The notes beneath the pieces were generated by a model. The model had not been told where the DNA came from. It did not search any database and worked only from the letters and a program-made list of their open reading frames with translations. Made by a program: the position numbers and the translations under genes. From Oxalobacteraceae bacterium UBA6704 (GTDB taxonomy: Bacteria > Pseudomonadota > Gammaproteobacteria > Burkholderiales > Burkholderiaceae_D): a DNA stretch of 64,000 bases. Each line of letters starts with the position of its first letter. Position 1 is the first letter of the stretch. Location: contig DKJA01000164.1 in assembly GCA_002454505.1 (NCBI GenBank), forward strand, positions 1 to 64,000, given 5' to 3'. This document shows positions 17,303-24,880 of this stretch, piece by piece.

Positions 17303-18475
17303 GTGAAGATTGCAGTGCTGTCGCGCGACGAGCGCCACCTGATCGAGTTGTCGCGCCAGCTGCGCGCGCGGCCCGGCACGGACGAAGTGGACATGATCGC
17401 CGGCACGCCGGCGCGCCTGACCACGCTGGCCGACGATGCCGTGCCCGACGTGCTGGTGGTCGACCAGCCGGACGCCGATGCGGGCGACCTGGACCAGCTG
17501 GAGAGGCTGGGCCACCTGTTCCCGCACATGGCGTTCGTCGTGCTGGCGGAAGACCTGTCGCAGGACTTCCTGCTGCGCGCGATGCGGGCCGGCGTGCGCG
17601 AAGTGCTGCCGGCCAGGCCGCCCGCCGCCGCGCTGGCGCAGGCGCTGGACCGCATCGCCGAGAAGCTGGGCAACCAGGGCAGCAGCAACGGCAAGGTGCT
17701 GGCCTTCATCTCGTGCAAGGGCGGCAGCGGTTCGACCTTCCTCGCCACGAACCTGGCCTATGCGCTGTCGGCCGGCGGCACGCGCAGCGTCGCGCTGATC
17801 GACATGAACCTGCAGTTCGGCGATGCGTCGCTGTTCGTCTCCGACATCAAGCCGCTGGCCACGCTGTCCGACGTGGCCACGCAGATCCACCGCCTCGACC
17901 CGTCGTTTCTCGCGTCGAGCATGGTCAGCGTGACGCCGAACTACAGCGTGCTGGCCGCGCCGTCCGATCCGGCCCACGCCAGCGACGTCAAGCCCGAGCA
18001 CATCGACGCGATCGTCAAGCTGGCCCGCCGCCAGTACGACTTCATCGTGCTGGACGTGGGCCGCAGCCTGGACCCGGTGAGCATCCGCGCGCTGGATCAC
18101 GCCGACACGATCTACCCGGTGCTGCAGATGACGCTGCCGTACATCCGCGACGGCAAGCGCCTGCTGACCGTGTTCCGCAACCTCGATTACGGCAAGGACA
18201 AGGTCGAATTGATCGTCAACCGCCACGACAAGAACAGCGATATCCGCCTCAAGGATCTCGAGGAAGCATTTGAAACGAGCGCCCTGCGCACGATGCCGAA
18301 CCATTACGATGCGGCGGAAAAATCCGTCAACCAGGGCGTGCCGATCACGCGGCTGGTGCCGGACAGCCCGCTGAGCGCGGCCTTGCTGGACATGGCGCGC
18401 GACCTGACGGGCGACGCCGCGCCGCAGGCATCCACCAGTCTGCTCGGCCGCCTGTTCAGCCGCCGCGCCGCGTGA
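17303..18475 (+). CDS. cpaE: Pilus assembly ATPase-like protein CpaE/TadZ
   Basis: 390-residue MinD/ParA-like protein that places the Tad machine at its cellular site. An N-terminal receiver-like domain (residues 1-125) lacks the usual phospho-site set. A P-loop domain follows with CKGGSGSTFLATNLA, where the usual KT is replaced by ST. This deviant Walker A occurs in TadZ/CpaE proteins. The GTG start at 17303 follows AAGGAGACCATC, and the stop is 16 nt before cpaF. Confidence 0.9.
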   Translation: MKIAVLSRDERHLIELSRQLRARPGTDEVDMIAGTPARLTTLADDAVPDVLVVDQPDADAGDLDQLERLGHLFPHMAFVVLAEDLSQDFLLRAMRAGVREVLPARPPAAALAQALDRIAEKLGNQGSSNGKVLAFISCKGGSGSTFLATNLAYALSAGGTRSVALIDMNLQFGDASLFVSDIKPLATLSDVATQIHRLDPSFLASSMVSVTPNYSVLAAPSDPAHASDVKPEHIDAIVKLARRQYDFIVLDVGRSLDPVSIRALDHADTIYPVLQMTLPYIRDGKRLLTVFRNLDYGKDKVELIVNRHDKNSDIRLKDLEEAFETSALRTMPNHYDAAEKSVNQGVPITRLVPDSPLSAALLDMARDLTGDAAPQASTSLLGRLFSRRAA

Positions 18476-18491
18476 AGAAGGAGATCCGACG

Positions 18492-19850
18492 ATGAACCTG
18501 CCCATGTCTTCAATGCCCACTGCGTCCCTGCGCGACCGCCTGAACAACACCGCACCGCGCCCGACCGCCCAGCGCGGTCCGATCGACAACCGCGCCTACC
18601 ACCTGCTGAAAGGCCGCATCCACGAGGCGCTGCTGGACCGCATCGACCTGGAAAGCATGCAGCGGCTGACGCCCGACCAGATCCGCCAGGAGCTGCGCCT
18701 GCTCGTCGAACGGCTGCTCGAGGAAGAGATGGTCGTCATCAACGACGCCGAGCGCAAGACGCTGACGCGCGACATCCAGAACGAGATGCTGGGCTTCGGG
18801 CCGCTCGAGCCGCTGCTGGAAGATCCCACCGTGTCGGACATCCTCGTCAACACGCACAAGCAGGTATACGTGGAACGCCGCGGCAAGCTGGAACTGACCG
18901 ACGTGACGTTCACCGACGATGCGCACCTGATGAAGATCATCGACAAGATCGTCTCGCGCGTGGGCCGCCGCATCGACGAATCGAGCCCGATGGTCGATGC
19001 GCGGCTGCCGGACGGTTCGCGCGTCAACGCGATCATTCCGCCGCTGGCCATCGATGGCCCGGTGATGTCGATCCGCCGGTTCTCGGCCGATCCGCTGCGG
19101 CTGGCCGACCTGGTTTCGTACGGCAGCATGACGGCCGACATGGCCGAGGTGCTGCAAGGCCTGGGCAAGGCCAAGGTCAATATCGTCATCTCCGGCGGCA
19201 CGGGCAGCGGCAAGACGACGATGCTGAACGTGATCTCCGGCTTCATCAGCCAGACCGAGCGCATCGTCACCGTTGAGGATGCCGCCGAACTGCAGCTGCA
19301 GCAGCCGCACGTGGTGCGCCTGGAAACGCGTCCCGCCAATATCGAGGGCAAGGGCGAAGTGTCGCAGCGCGCGCTGGTGCGCAATGCGCTGCGGATGCGG
19401 CCCGACCGCATCATCCTGGGCGAGGTGCGCGGCGCCGAGGCGATGGACATGCTGGGCGCGATGAACACGGGCCACGAGGGTTCGATGGCGACGATCCACG
19501 CCAACACGCCGCGCGATGCGCTGACGCGGCTGGAAAACATGGTCAGCATGGCGGCGGGGAACCTGCCGGCCAAGGCGATGCGCCAGCAGATCGCGTCGGC
19601 CGTCGGCGTCGTCGTGCAGGTGTCGCGCCTCACCGACGGCAAGCGCAAGGTGCTGTCGATCTCCGAAGTGACCGGCATGGAGGGCGACGTGATCACGATG
19701 CAGGAGATCTTCGCGTTCAGGCAGACCGGCGTGGCCGACGACGGCACGGTGCTGGGCCACGCCAGCGCAACGGGCGTGCGGCCGCATTTCGCCGAGCGGC
19801 TGCGCACGTTCGGCGTGAACCTCGCGCCGCACGTGTTCGAGCCCCGTTGA
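18492..19850 (+). CDS. cpaF: Secretion ATPase CpaF/TadA
   Basis: Hexameric type II/IV secretion ATPase of 452 residues that powers Flp pilus assembly. Walker A is GGTGSGKTT at residues 235-243. Conserved boxes include GFGPLEPLLEDPTVSDI, RMRPDRIILGEVRG (Walker B region) and MNTGHEGSMATIHANTPRDAL. It works at the inner membrane with TadB and TadC. The start at 18492 follows AAGGAGATCCGACG; a second in-frame ATG lies four codons later. Confidence 0.95.
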   Translation: MNLPMSSMPTASLRDRLNNTAPRPTAQRGPIDNRAYHLLKGRIHEALLDRIDLESMQRLTPDQIRQELRLLVERLLEEEMVVINDAERKTLTRDIQNEMLGFGPLEPLLEDPTVSDILVNTHKQVYVERRGKLELTDVTFTDDAHLMKIIDKIVSRVGRRIDESSPMVDARLPDGSRVNAIIPPLAIDGPVMSIRRFSADPLRLADLVSYGSMTADMAEVLQGLGKAKVNIVISGGTGSGKTTMLNVISGFISQTERIVTVEDAAELQLQQPHVVRLETRPANIEGKGEVSQRALVRNALRMRPDRIILGEVRGAEAMDMLGAMNTGHEGSMATIHANTPRDALTRLENMVSMAAGNLPAKAMRQQIASAVGVVVQVSRLTDGKRKVLSISEVTGMEGDVITMQEIFAFRQTGVADDGTVLGHASATGVRPHFAERLRTFGVNLAPHVFEPR

Positions 19851-19872
19851 ACCGCGACGAGGAAAGCGTCCG

Positions 19873-20847
19873 ATGGATACCACGTTCGTCCTGTTCGTCC
19901 TGCTGATCTTTGCCGCCGTGATGCTGCTGGTCTGGGGCCTGTATGTGGGCTGGCATGCCCACCGCAGCCCGGAGGCCGAGCGCGTGGCGCGGCGCCTGCG
20001 CACCGTCATCGGCGGCGAGTCGCGGCAGTCCGACGTTACCATCGTCAAGGAACGCCGGCTCAGCGACAATCCGGAATTCGATGCGCTGCTGCGCCGCTGG
20101 TCCGTGGCGCGGCGGCTGGACCGCATGCTGGTACAGGCCGGTGCCCACTACCTCGTGGCGGCGCTGCTGGCGATGTGCGGCGGCGGCTTCGCGATCGGCC
20201 TGGTGCTGGCCCTGTGGCTGCGACTGCCGGGAGTCGCCATACCGGCGGCGGCGGCCGCCGTGGCCGCGCTGCCGCTGCTGCGCCTGCGCCAGGCCCGCGA
20301 TGCCCGGCTGGAGCGCTTCGAACGCCAGCTGCCCGATGCACTGGACATGATGAGCCGCGCCATGCGCGCCGGCCACGCATTCCCGACGGCGCTCAAGCTG
20401 GTCGGCGACGAAGCGGGCGCGCCGCTGGGCGAGGAATTCAAGGCCGCCTTCGACGAAGTCAATTTCGGCGTCGGCATGGGCGATGCGCTGAACAGCCTCG
20501 CCCAGCGCGTGCCCAGCATGGACCTGCAGTACTTCGTCGTGGCGGTGCTGATCCAGCGCGAGACGGGCGGCAACCTGACCGAGCTGCTCACGTCGATCAG
20601 TTCCATCATCCGCGACCGCCACAAGCTGGTGGGCCAGGTGCGCGTGCTGTCGGCCGAAGGTCGCATCTCGGCATGGGTGCTGTGCCTGCTGCCGTTCGGC
20701 GCCGGCGCGCTGCTGTACGCGGCCAACCCCGGCACCATGAGCCTGCTGGTCACCGATCCCACCGGCCGCAAGCTGCTGGGCGGTGCCGCGCTGATGATGC
20801 TCACTGGCGTGCTGGCGATCCGCAAGATCGTCCGCATCCGCATGTAA
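19873..20847 (+). CDS. tadB: Inner-membrane platform protein TadB
   Basis: 324-residue polytopic membrane protein with a T2SSF (GspF-like) domain at about residues 155-285. Conserved parts include QLPDALDMMSRAMRAGHAF, QRETGGNLTELL and LSAEGRISAWVLCLLPF. Hydrophobic helices lie at 5-25, 95-135, 265-285 and 295-320. It forms the pilus assembly platform with TadC, 13 nt downstream. Confidence 0.93.
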   Translation: MDTTFVLFVLLIFAAVMLLVWGLYVGWHAHRSPEAERVARRLRTVIGGESRQSDVTIVKERRLSDNPEFDALLRRWSVARRLDRMLVQAGAHYLVAALLAMCGGGFAIGLVLALWLRLPGVAIPAAAAAVAALPLLRLRQARDARLERFERQLPDALDMMSRAMRAGHAFPTALKLVGDEAGAPLGEEFKAAFDEVNFGVGMGDALNSLAQRVPSMDLQYFVVAVLIQRETGGNLTELLTSISSIIRDRHKLVGQVRVLSAEGRISAWVLCLLPFGAGALLYAANPGTMSLLVTDPTGRKLLGGAALMMLTGVLAIRKIVRIRM

Positions 20848-20860
20848 TGAAGGAGTTGCG

Positions 20861-21790
20861 ATGAAACCCGCACAGATGTTGCTGCTGGCTGCCCTGTTCC
20901 TGCTGATCTTCGGCGGCGCCGTGCTGGCGATGCTGCTGGCCACCCGCGATCCCGTCAAGGGCCGCCTGTCCGCGCTCGACGACCGCGAGGCGGCCAAGCG
21001 GCCGGCCGGCACGTGGCGCGAACGGCTGTCGCGGCTGGCCGAGCCGCTGGCGCGGCTGTCCGTGCCGGCCGAAGGCTGGGAAGGTTCGCCGGTGCGGCTG
21101 CGCTTCGTCAACGCGGGCTGGCGCGGCGCCGCGACGCCGGGGCTGTTCCACGCCGGGAAAACGGCATTGACGCTGGGCCTGCCGCTGGTGGTGTACCTGC
21201 TGCTGCCGCATGGCCACGACCGCGCCGCCGGCGTGACCATCATGTGGCTCGTGATGGCCGCGTCGGCCGGCTACTACGCGCCGGACATCGTGCTGCGCCG
21301 TCGCATCGCCGAACGGCAGCGCGACATCTTCGAGAGCTTTCCCGATGCGCTGGACCTGATGACGGTCTGCGTCGAAGCGGGCCTGGCGATGGACGCGGCG
21401 CTGGCCCGCGTGGGTGCCGAGATCGGCCTGAAAAGTCCCGTGCTGGCCGAGGAGCTGCAACTGGTGACGCTGGAACTGCGTGCCGGCAGTTCGAAGGACA
21501 AGGCACTGCGCAACCTGGCGCTGCGCACCGGCGTCGAGGATGTCGATGCGCTGGCCAAGATGCTGATCCAGGCCGACCGTTTCGGTACCAGCATCGGCGT
21601 GGCGCTGCGCGTGCAGTCGGAACAGCTGCGCACGCGGCGGCGCCAGCTGATCGAGGAAAAGGCCGCGAAGATCGCGACGAAGCTGCTGTTCCCGCTGATC
21701 TTCTTCATTTTCCCGGCGCTGCTGGTTGTGCTGCTGGGGCCGGCTGCATTGCAGATCATGAAGTCGGTGATGCCGGTGGCGGGCGGCTGA
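20861..21790 (+). CDS. tadC: Inner-membrane platform protein TadC
   Basis: 309-residue partner of TadB with a T2SSF domain: DALDLMTVCVEAGLAMDAAL, ADRFGTSIGVALRVQSEQLR. Hydrophobic helices stand at the N-terminus, at residues 100-140 and at the C-terminus (LLFPLIFFIFPALLVVLLG). It is the last gene of the plus-strand tad operon. No tadD (TPR lipoprotein) follows; instead the sequence runs into repeats. Confidence 0.93.
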   Translation: MKPAQMLLLAALFLLIFGGAVLAMLLATRDPVKGRLSALDDREAAKRPAGTWRERLSRLAEPLARLSVPAEGWEGSPVRLRFVNAGWRGAATPGLFHAGKTALTLGLPLVVYLLLPHGHDRAAGVTIMWLVMAASAGYYAPDIVLRRRIAERQRDIFESFPDALDLMTVCVEAGLAMDAALARVGAEIGLKSPVLAEELQLVTLELRAGSSKDKALRNLALRTGVEDVDALAKMLIQADRFGTSIGVALRVQSEQLRTRRRQLIEEKAAKIATKLLFPLIFFIFPALLVVLLGPAALQIMKSVMPVAGG

Positions 21791-21800
21791 CGATGGTGGA

Positions 21801-22236
21801 CTCCCTGTGCTACCTCACCTTTTAAATGGCTCTGTCATCCGGGATTGTTGAAAACCCGCTTTGCCGCTCTGCACCGCCGGGGTGTTCAACAACCTCGGAT
21901 GACACAGCTTTTGAAGAGTCCGTATGGTTGAGTGAGTGCTCACTATGGAAGGCGATGCGATTGGAGCGTCTAGCCGTAGTCCCTGTGCGATCTCACCTTG
22001 GCGGTTTTATCCAAATTGGATAACGGGTTGTTCCTCCCTGTGCGGTCTCACCATCGAATGGTCGACGCGCGGGCCGCATCCGAACGGCGGCCGGAACCGG
22101 ACAGGATCGAACGATTCTGCCCGGTTCTGCTCATTGCAAGTCCTGGCCGGCCTTGCAGGCAGCATGCGGCATCCCGCGCCGCGGTCGGCTAACGGGGGCC
22201 GCATAGCGCCGCAATTACTCCCTGCGCAGTCTCACC
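21801..22236 (+). repeat. Four direct copies of a 19-bp CTCCCTGTGC-NNN-CTCACC motif downstream of tadC
   Basis: Copies lie at 21801-21819, 21979-21997 (first base differs), 22034-22052 and 22218-22236 (one T to C change), all in the same orientation. The stretch 21791-22236 has no convincing gene. It holds these repeats, the mini-element at 21828-21909 and short palindromes (AGTGAG-TG-CTCACT at 21931-21944; ATCCAA-A-TTGGAT around 22009-22021). The last copy ends exactly at the stop codon of the PEP-CTERM gene. The same motif occurs as an inverted pair at 24606-24708. Confidence 0.7.
21828..21909. mobile_element. 82-bp IS1595-type mini-element (MITE)
   Basis: Two 25-bp inverted ends (21828-21852 and 21885-21909) match each other at about 20 of 25 positions. 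They share the GGCTCTGTCAYCCG...TTGTTGAA pattern of the intact IS1595-family element at 53144-54282. Only 32 bp lie between the ends, so it has no transposase and would need the full-length element to move. The flanks TTTTAAAT and TTTGAAGA are similar but do not form a clear 8-bp target duplication. Confidence 0.7.
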
Positions 22237-23022
22237 TTAGCAAAGCCGGGACCCGGCGCGCCGGCTGCGGCGCCGGGCCACCGCGCCCATTAGGCCGAGG
22301 CCGCCCAGCAGCATCGCGTAAGTCGATGGCTCCGGCACGGCGGCAATCGAGATATTGTCGACCGACACATCGTAATAGGTATAGCCATACAAATAGCCCG
22401 GCACGGCCGTCGTGAAGCGCACTTCATCGACACTGGCCAGCACGTCCGCAAACGTGCGGCCATCCGGCAGGCCGGGACCGTCGCCGACCGTTGCACCATC
22501 CCCACCCCAGCCGGCGGGCAGCGTGGTGGACGACGTGTCGCCGATCGTCACGGACAGGTGCTGCCAGCCGGTGCCCGCCTGTATCGTGCCGAGGTCGTAC
22601 CAGACGCTGGTATAGGGCGCATCGCCGGCGGGATTGTCGTAGTCGATCAGCTGCACGACCATCTGCCGGGGCACTTCACGTCCTTCGAAGGTGATGGTAC
22701 TGGCCAGCACATCGATGCCCAGCGTGACCGTGCCCGACTGCGTGTAATCGCCCAGGAAGGCCTGGTTGGTGGTCGTGCTCCAGTTCAGGAAAAACGTGTC
22801 CGGGTTGACCGTGCGGAAATAGGAAGAAGAACTGTCGAGCGGCGTTTCGATCCACGAACCGGTCTGACCGTGATGCGGCAGTCCTTCCCAGCCCGCCGTG
22901 CCGTTGGCGAAATCGACCGTGGCGGTGCCCGGTGCCGCAGCGGCGAGCGGCGCGATCAGCATTGCTGCGAACGAGGTTGCAAGGGTCGGGAACGACAGCG
23001 ACAGCGTATGACGGATGTTCAT
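22237..23022 (-). CDS. PEP-CTERM sorted exported protein
   Basis: 261-residue secreted protein. The signal peptide (to about residue 29, ending PLAAAAPG) leads into a beta-rich, Thr/Ser/Gly-rich body without a named catalytic domain. The C-terminus VPEPSTYAMLLGGLGLMGAV followed by ARRRSRR is a full PEP-CTERM sorting tag. The exosortase system recognises such tags and places proteins at the cell surface or in the exopolysaccharide matrix. AAGGAG precedes the ATG at 23022. No exosortase gene is in the window. Confidence 0.88.
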   Translation of the reverse strand: MNIRHTLSLSFPTLATSFAAMLIAPLAAAAPGTATVDFANGTAGWEGLPHHGQTGSWIETPLDSSSSYFRTVNPDTFFLNWSTTTNQAFLGDYTQSGTVTLGIDVLASTITFEGREVPRQMVVQLIDYDNPAGDAPYTSVWYDLGTIQAGTGWQHLSVTIGDTSSTTLPAGWGGDGATVGDGPGLPDGRTFADVLASVDEVRFTTAVPGYLYGYTYYDVSVDNISIAAVPEPSTYAMLLGGLGLMGAVARRRSRRAGSRLC

Positions 23023-23041
23023 TGTTTCTCCTTGTGGGTGA

Positions 23042-23090
23042 GCGCCGGAACCCGGCGCCGGGATGCACTGAAACTTAATTTTTAATTAAG
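23042..23090 (-). promoter_or_regulatory. Leader hairpin and AT-rich palindrome upstream of the PEP-CTERM gene
   Basis: GCGCCGG-AAC-CCGGCGC (23042-23058) would form a stable hairpin in the mRNA leader, and CTTAATT-TTT-AATTAAG (23074-23090) is a perfect palindrome farther upstream. The second is a possible operator. No regulator is adjacent. Confidence 0.4.
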
Positions 23091-23192
23091 AGTGCCGGGC
23101 CATTGTGCGGGCCGCCATAACCACAAGTCAAAGCATTTACGTAACCAAGTTGTAACAATCTTCTGCCGGGAAATTGCCCGTTCCGCCAGGTA

Positions 23193-23855
23193 TCACGCGG
23201 CGGCTTTTTGCAGCACGATCAGCTGGGCGATCCGCTGCGCGTGCAGCGAGCAATAGAGCGTCACCACCAGCGGTTCGGGCAACCCGCGCTTGTCGAACGT
23301 GCCGTCCAGATGGGCGGTGACGACGATGTTGTCGTTGCGCCGCACGATGTCGGCGATGCCGAAGTGCACGCGGTCGGCCAGCAGTTCGTCGCGCAGCCAG
23401 CCGGCGATGGCGGCGTGGCCGTTGTAGTCGCGCAGCTGGTCGTTGACGAGCGCGTCGCCGTCGAACGCGGCGAGCGCGTCACCGGCATCGCCGGCGTTGA
23501 CGCCGGCAATGAAGCGGTACACGGCGTGCGGCAGCGACACATGCGTGCGGTGCTGCACGTGGCAGGTCGTCACCCGGCCCTGCGCCGCCATCAGCCGGCA
23601 GTGCAGCAGCAGCGTGACGAGATTGCCGTCGGTGTCGGCCGGCCCGGTCAGCAGCACGCTGGCCAGCGCGCCGCCTTCGTGGCGGGCCAGCACGGCCACC
23701 GCGCGCTGGCTGGCGGCCAGCGTCCGCCACCAGGCCGGTGCCTGCGGGCAGCCATCCACCATCAGCAGCGCATTGGCGCCGCAGGTATCCAGCGTGGGGA
23801 GATCGCCGTCGAGCGCGGCGTGCAGGAATCGTTCGTAGAGCGTTGTCGGCAGCAT
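23193..23855 (-). CDS. NTF2/SnoaL-fold protein, duplicated architecture
   Basis: 220-residue protein without signal peptide or membrane helix. Residues about 110-215 (YRFIAGVNAGDAGDALAAFD, VNDQLRDYNGHAAIAGWL, DGTFDKRGLPEPLVV) have the pattern of an NTF2-like/SnoaL domain, and the first half may be a second, degenerate copy. These folds bind small molecules or act as isomerases, so no specific function can be given. In-frame starts farther upstream (to 23909) exist; 23855 was chosen for the compact N-terminus and a G-rich stretch before it. Confidence 0.6.
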   Translation of the reverse strand: MLPTTLYERFLHAALDGDLPTLDTCGANALLMVDGCPQAPAWWRTLAASQRAVAVLARHEGGALASVLLTGPADTDGNLVTLLLHCRLMAAQGRVTTCHVQHRTHVSLPHAVYRFIAGVNAGDAGDALAAFDGDALVNDQLRDYNGHAAIAGWLRDELLADRVHFGIADIVRRNDNIVVTAHLDGTFDKRGLPEPLVVTLYCSLHAQRIAQLIVLQKAAA

Positions 23856-23930
23856 GATGGCCCCATTCGGTAATGAGGACATCATCCGGCACGGCGCCGG
23901 CCGATGCACGTTAACTGTCGTGAAGAGATG

Positions 23931-24413
23931 CTATGCGCCGGGCACCGTGAAATGGACCGTCAGGGCCGGCGGCGCGCCGGGCCTGGCATGGTCGGCGGCA
24001 AAGGCTTCCACCACCAGCGCTTGCATGGTATCGCGCTGCTCCGACAGATCGGCCGGCAGGTGCATGAACGTGACGAAGATGTCGATGTCGTAGCCGCCAT
24101 CGGCGCGCTGCCCGAAGATCCTCCCGCGCGCACCGCCGCCGCCGCATTCGATGCGGATCCGGTACTGCCGGTAGTACAGGTCGAATGTCCCGGGAATCTC
24201 GAACGAGCCGCCGCCGGCGCCGATGAAGACGATGCTCCGGTCCGGGTTGATCACCCAGTGGCCATGCTTGACCAGCCCGTCTTCGCGGACCGGCACGCCG
24301 TTCCAGTCCTTCAGTTGCAGGCGGCGGATCAGCGGCAGGTCGTCTGCCGTGATCTGTTCGCGGCGCAGCATGGCGTGGGCGGTCTGTTCTTCGAAGCGGA
24401 GTATTTTGATCAT
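23931..24413 (-). CDS. Hypothetical protein (160 aa)
   Basis: I do not recognise the family. MIKILRFEEQTAHAMLRREQ starts a soluble protein with several beta-strand-like stretches (WVINPDRSIVFIGAGGGSFE, YDIDIFVTFMHLPADL), no signal peptide and no membrane helix. The start at 24413 is preferred over an in-frame one at 24464 because the extra residues are low-complexity Ala-rich. It is codirectional with the NTF2-like gene 75 nt downstream, so the two may share a transcript. Confidence 0.55.
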   Translation of the reverse strand: MIKILRFEEQTAHAMLRREQITADDLPLIRRLQLKDWNGVPVREDGLVKHGHWVINPDRSIVFIGAGGGSFEIPGTFDLYYRQYRIRIECGGGGARGRIFGQRADGGYDIDIFVTFMHLPADLSEQRDTMQALVVEAFAADHARPGAPPALTVHFTVPGA

Positions 24414-24477
24414 GGAAGCAACCGTAGCACGAATGGCAGCAGCTGCGCCGCCCAGCGGTGACAAAGCACGTATTCAT

Positions 24478-24579
24478 GGCTCTGTCACCCAACGTTGTTG
24501 AATGATCTGCGGAAGCCGGCGCTGGTGATCAATGAAGCGATGCAGCCGTTTGCGGCACGATCGCCGCCAGCAGGAACTG
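24478..24579 (-). mobile_element. Truncated end of an IS1595-family element
   Basis: About 100 bp line up with one end of the intact element at 53144-53246: the same terminal GGCTCTGTCACCC and TTGTTGAATGATCTG. The last codons of the transposase follow in the same frame (PQTAASLH-stop versus PQPVASLH-stop). The rest of the element is gone. The copies differ at many positions, so this is an old relic or comes from a related element. The surrounding 24465-24880 has no gene: it holds this relic, the inverted pair at 24606-24708, a hairpin at 24755-24802 and the iron-permease promoter. Confidence 0.8.
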
Positions 24580-24605
24580 CCCACTGATGTCCAGCGTTGT
24601 AACCG

Positions 24606-24708
24606 CTCCCTGTGGAGGCTCACGTTTGCGTTCAATCTGGCAAATGCCGGACCTGCGCAGCGCCGATCCCGGGCGCCGTCGGGAGCATAGGTGAGTCTGC
24701 ACAGGGAG
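24606..24708. repeat. 103-bp element bounded by inverted CTCCCTGTGC motifs
   Basis: CTCCCTGTGGAGGCTCAC at 24606-24623 faces the inverse of CTCCCTGTGCAGACTCACC at 24690-24708. These are the same motif repeated downstream of tadC, here as inverted ends of a small unit without coding capacity. No target-site duplication is evident. Confidence 0.5.
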
Positions 24709-24754
24709 CTAATGTCAGAGAGACGTTGCCATTGGCAGAGGCGGTACAACAGTT

Positions 24755-24802
24755 GAGCTCGTGTCCGAAAACAGGGTTGACCCCACGGTTGGACACGGGC
24801 TC
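24755..24802. repeat. Inverted repeat upstream of the iron permease
   Basis: GAGCTCGTGTCC (24755-24766) pairs with GGACACGGGCTC (24791-24802) with one mismatch, around a loop containing GGGTTGACCCC. It has no T-run, so it is a weak terminator candidate or a mobile-repeat remnant. Confidence 0.4.
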
Positions 24803-24846
24803 GGCTGTTGGCAGGGCCACCGTGCACGCCGTCAACCAGCGCGGGC

Positions 24847-24866
24847 TATAATCGAGAACGATTCTC
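24847..24866 (+). promoter_or_regulatory. Promoter -10 with overlapping Fur-type box
   Basis: TATAAT (24847-24852) is followed at once by GAGAA-CGA-TTCTC (24854-24866), the core of a Fur box. It lies just upstream of the ribosome site GGAGG at 24871. Iron-replete Fur bound here would block the iron permease gene. Confidence 0.65.
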
Positions 24867-24880
24867 ATCTGGAGGCAGTG

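Noticed and set aside
21826..22023. Small plus-strand frame after tadC
   Set aside because: It begins in the end of the mini-element and runs through repeats; no ribosome site and no recognisable protein.
24474..24827. Minus-strand frame of 117 codons
   Set aside because: It spans the IS relic in a frame different from the transposase remnant and has no supporting signals.
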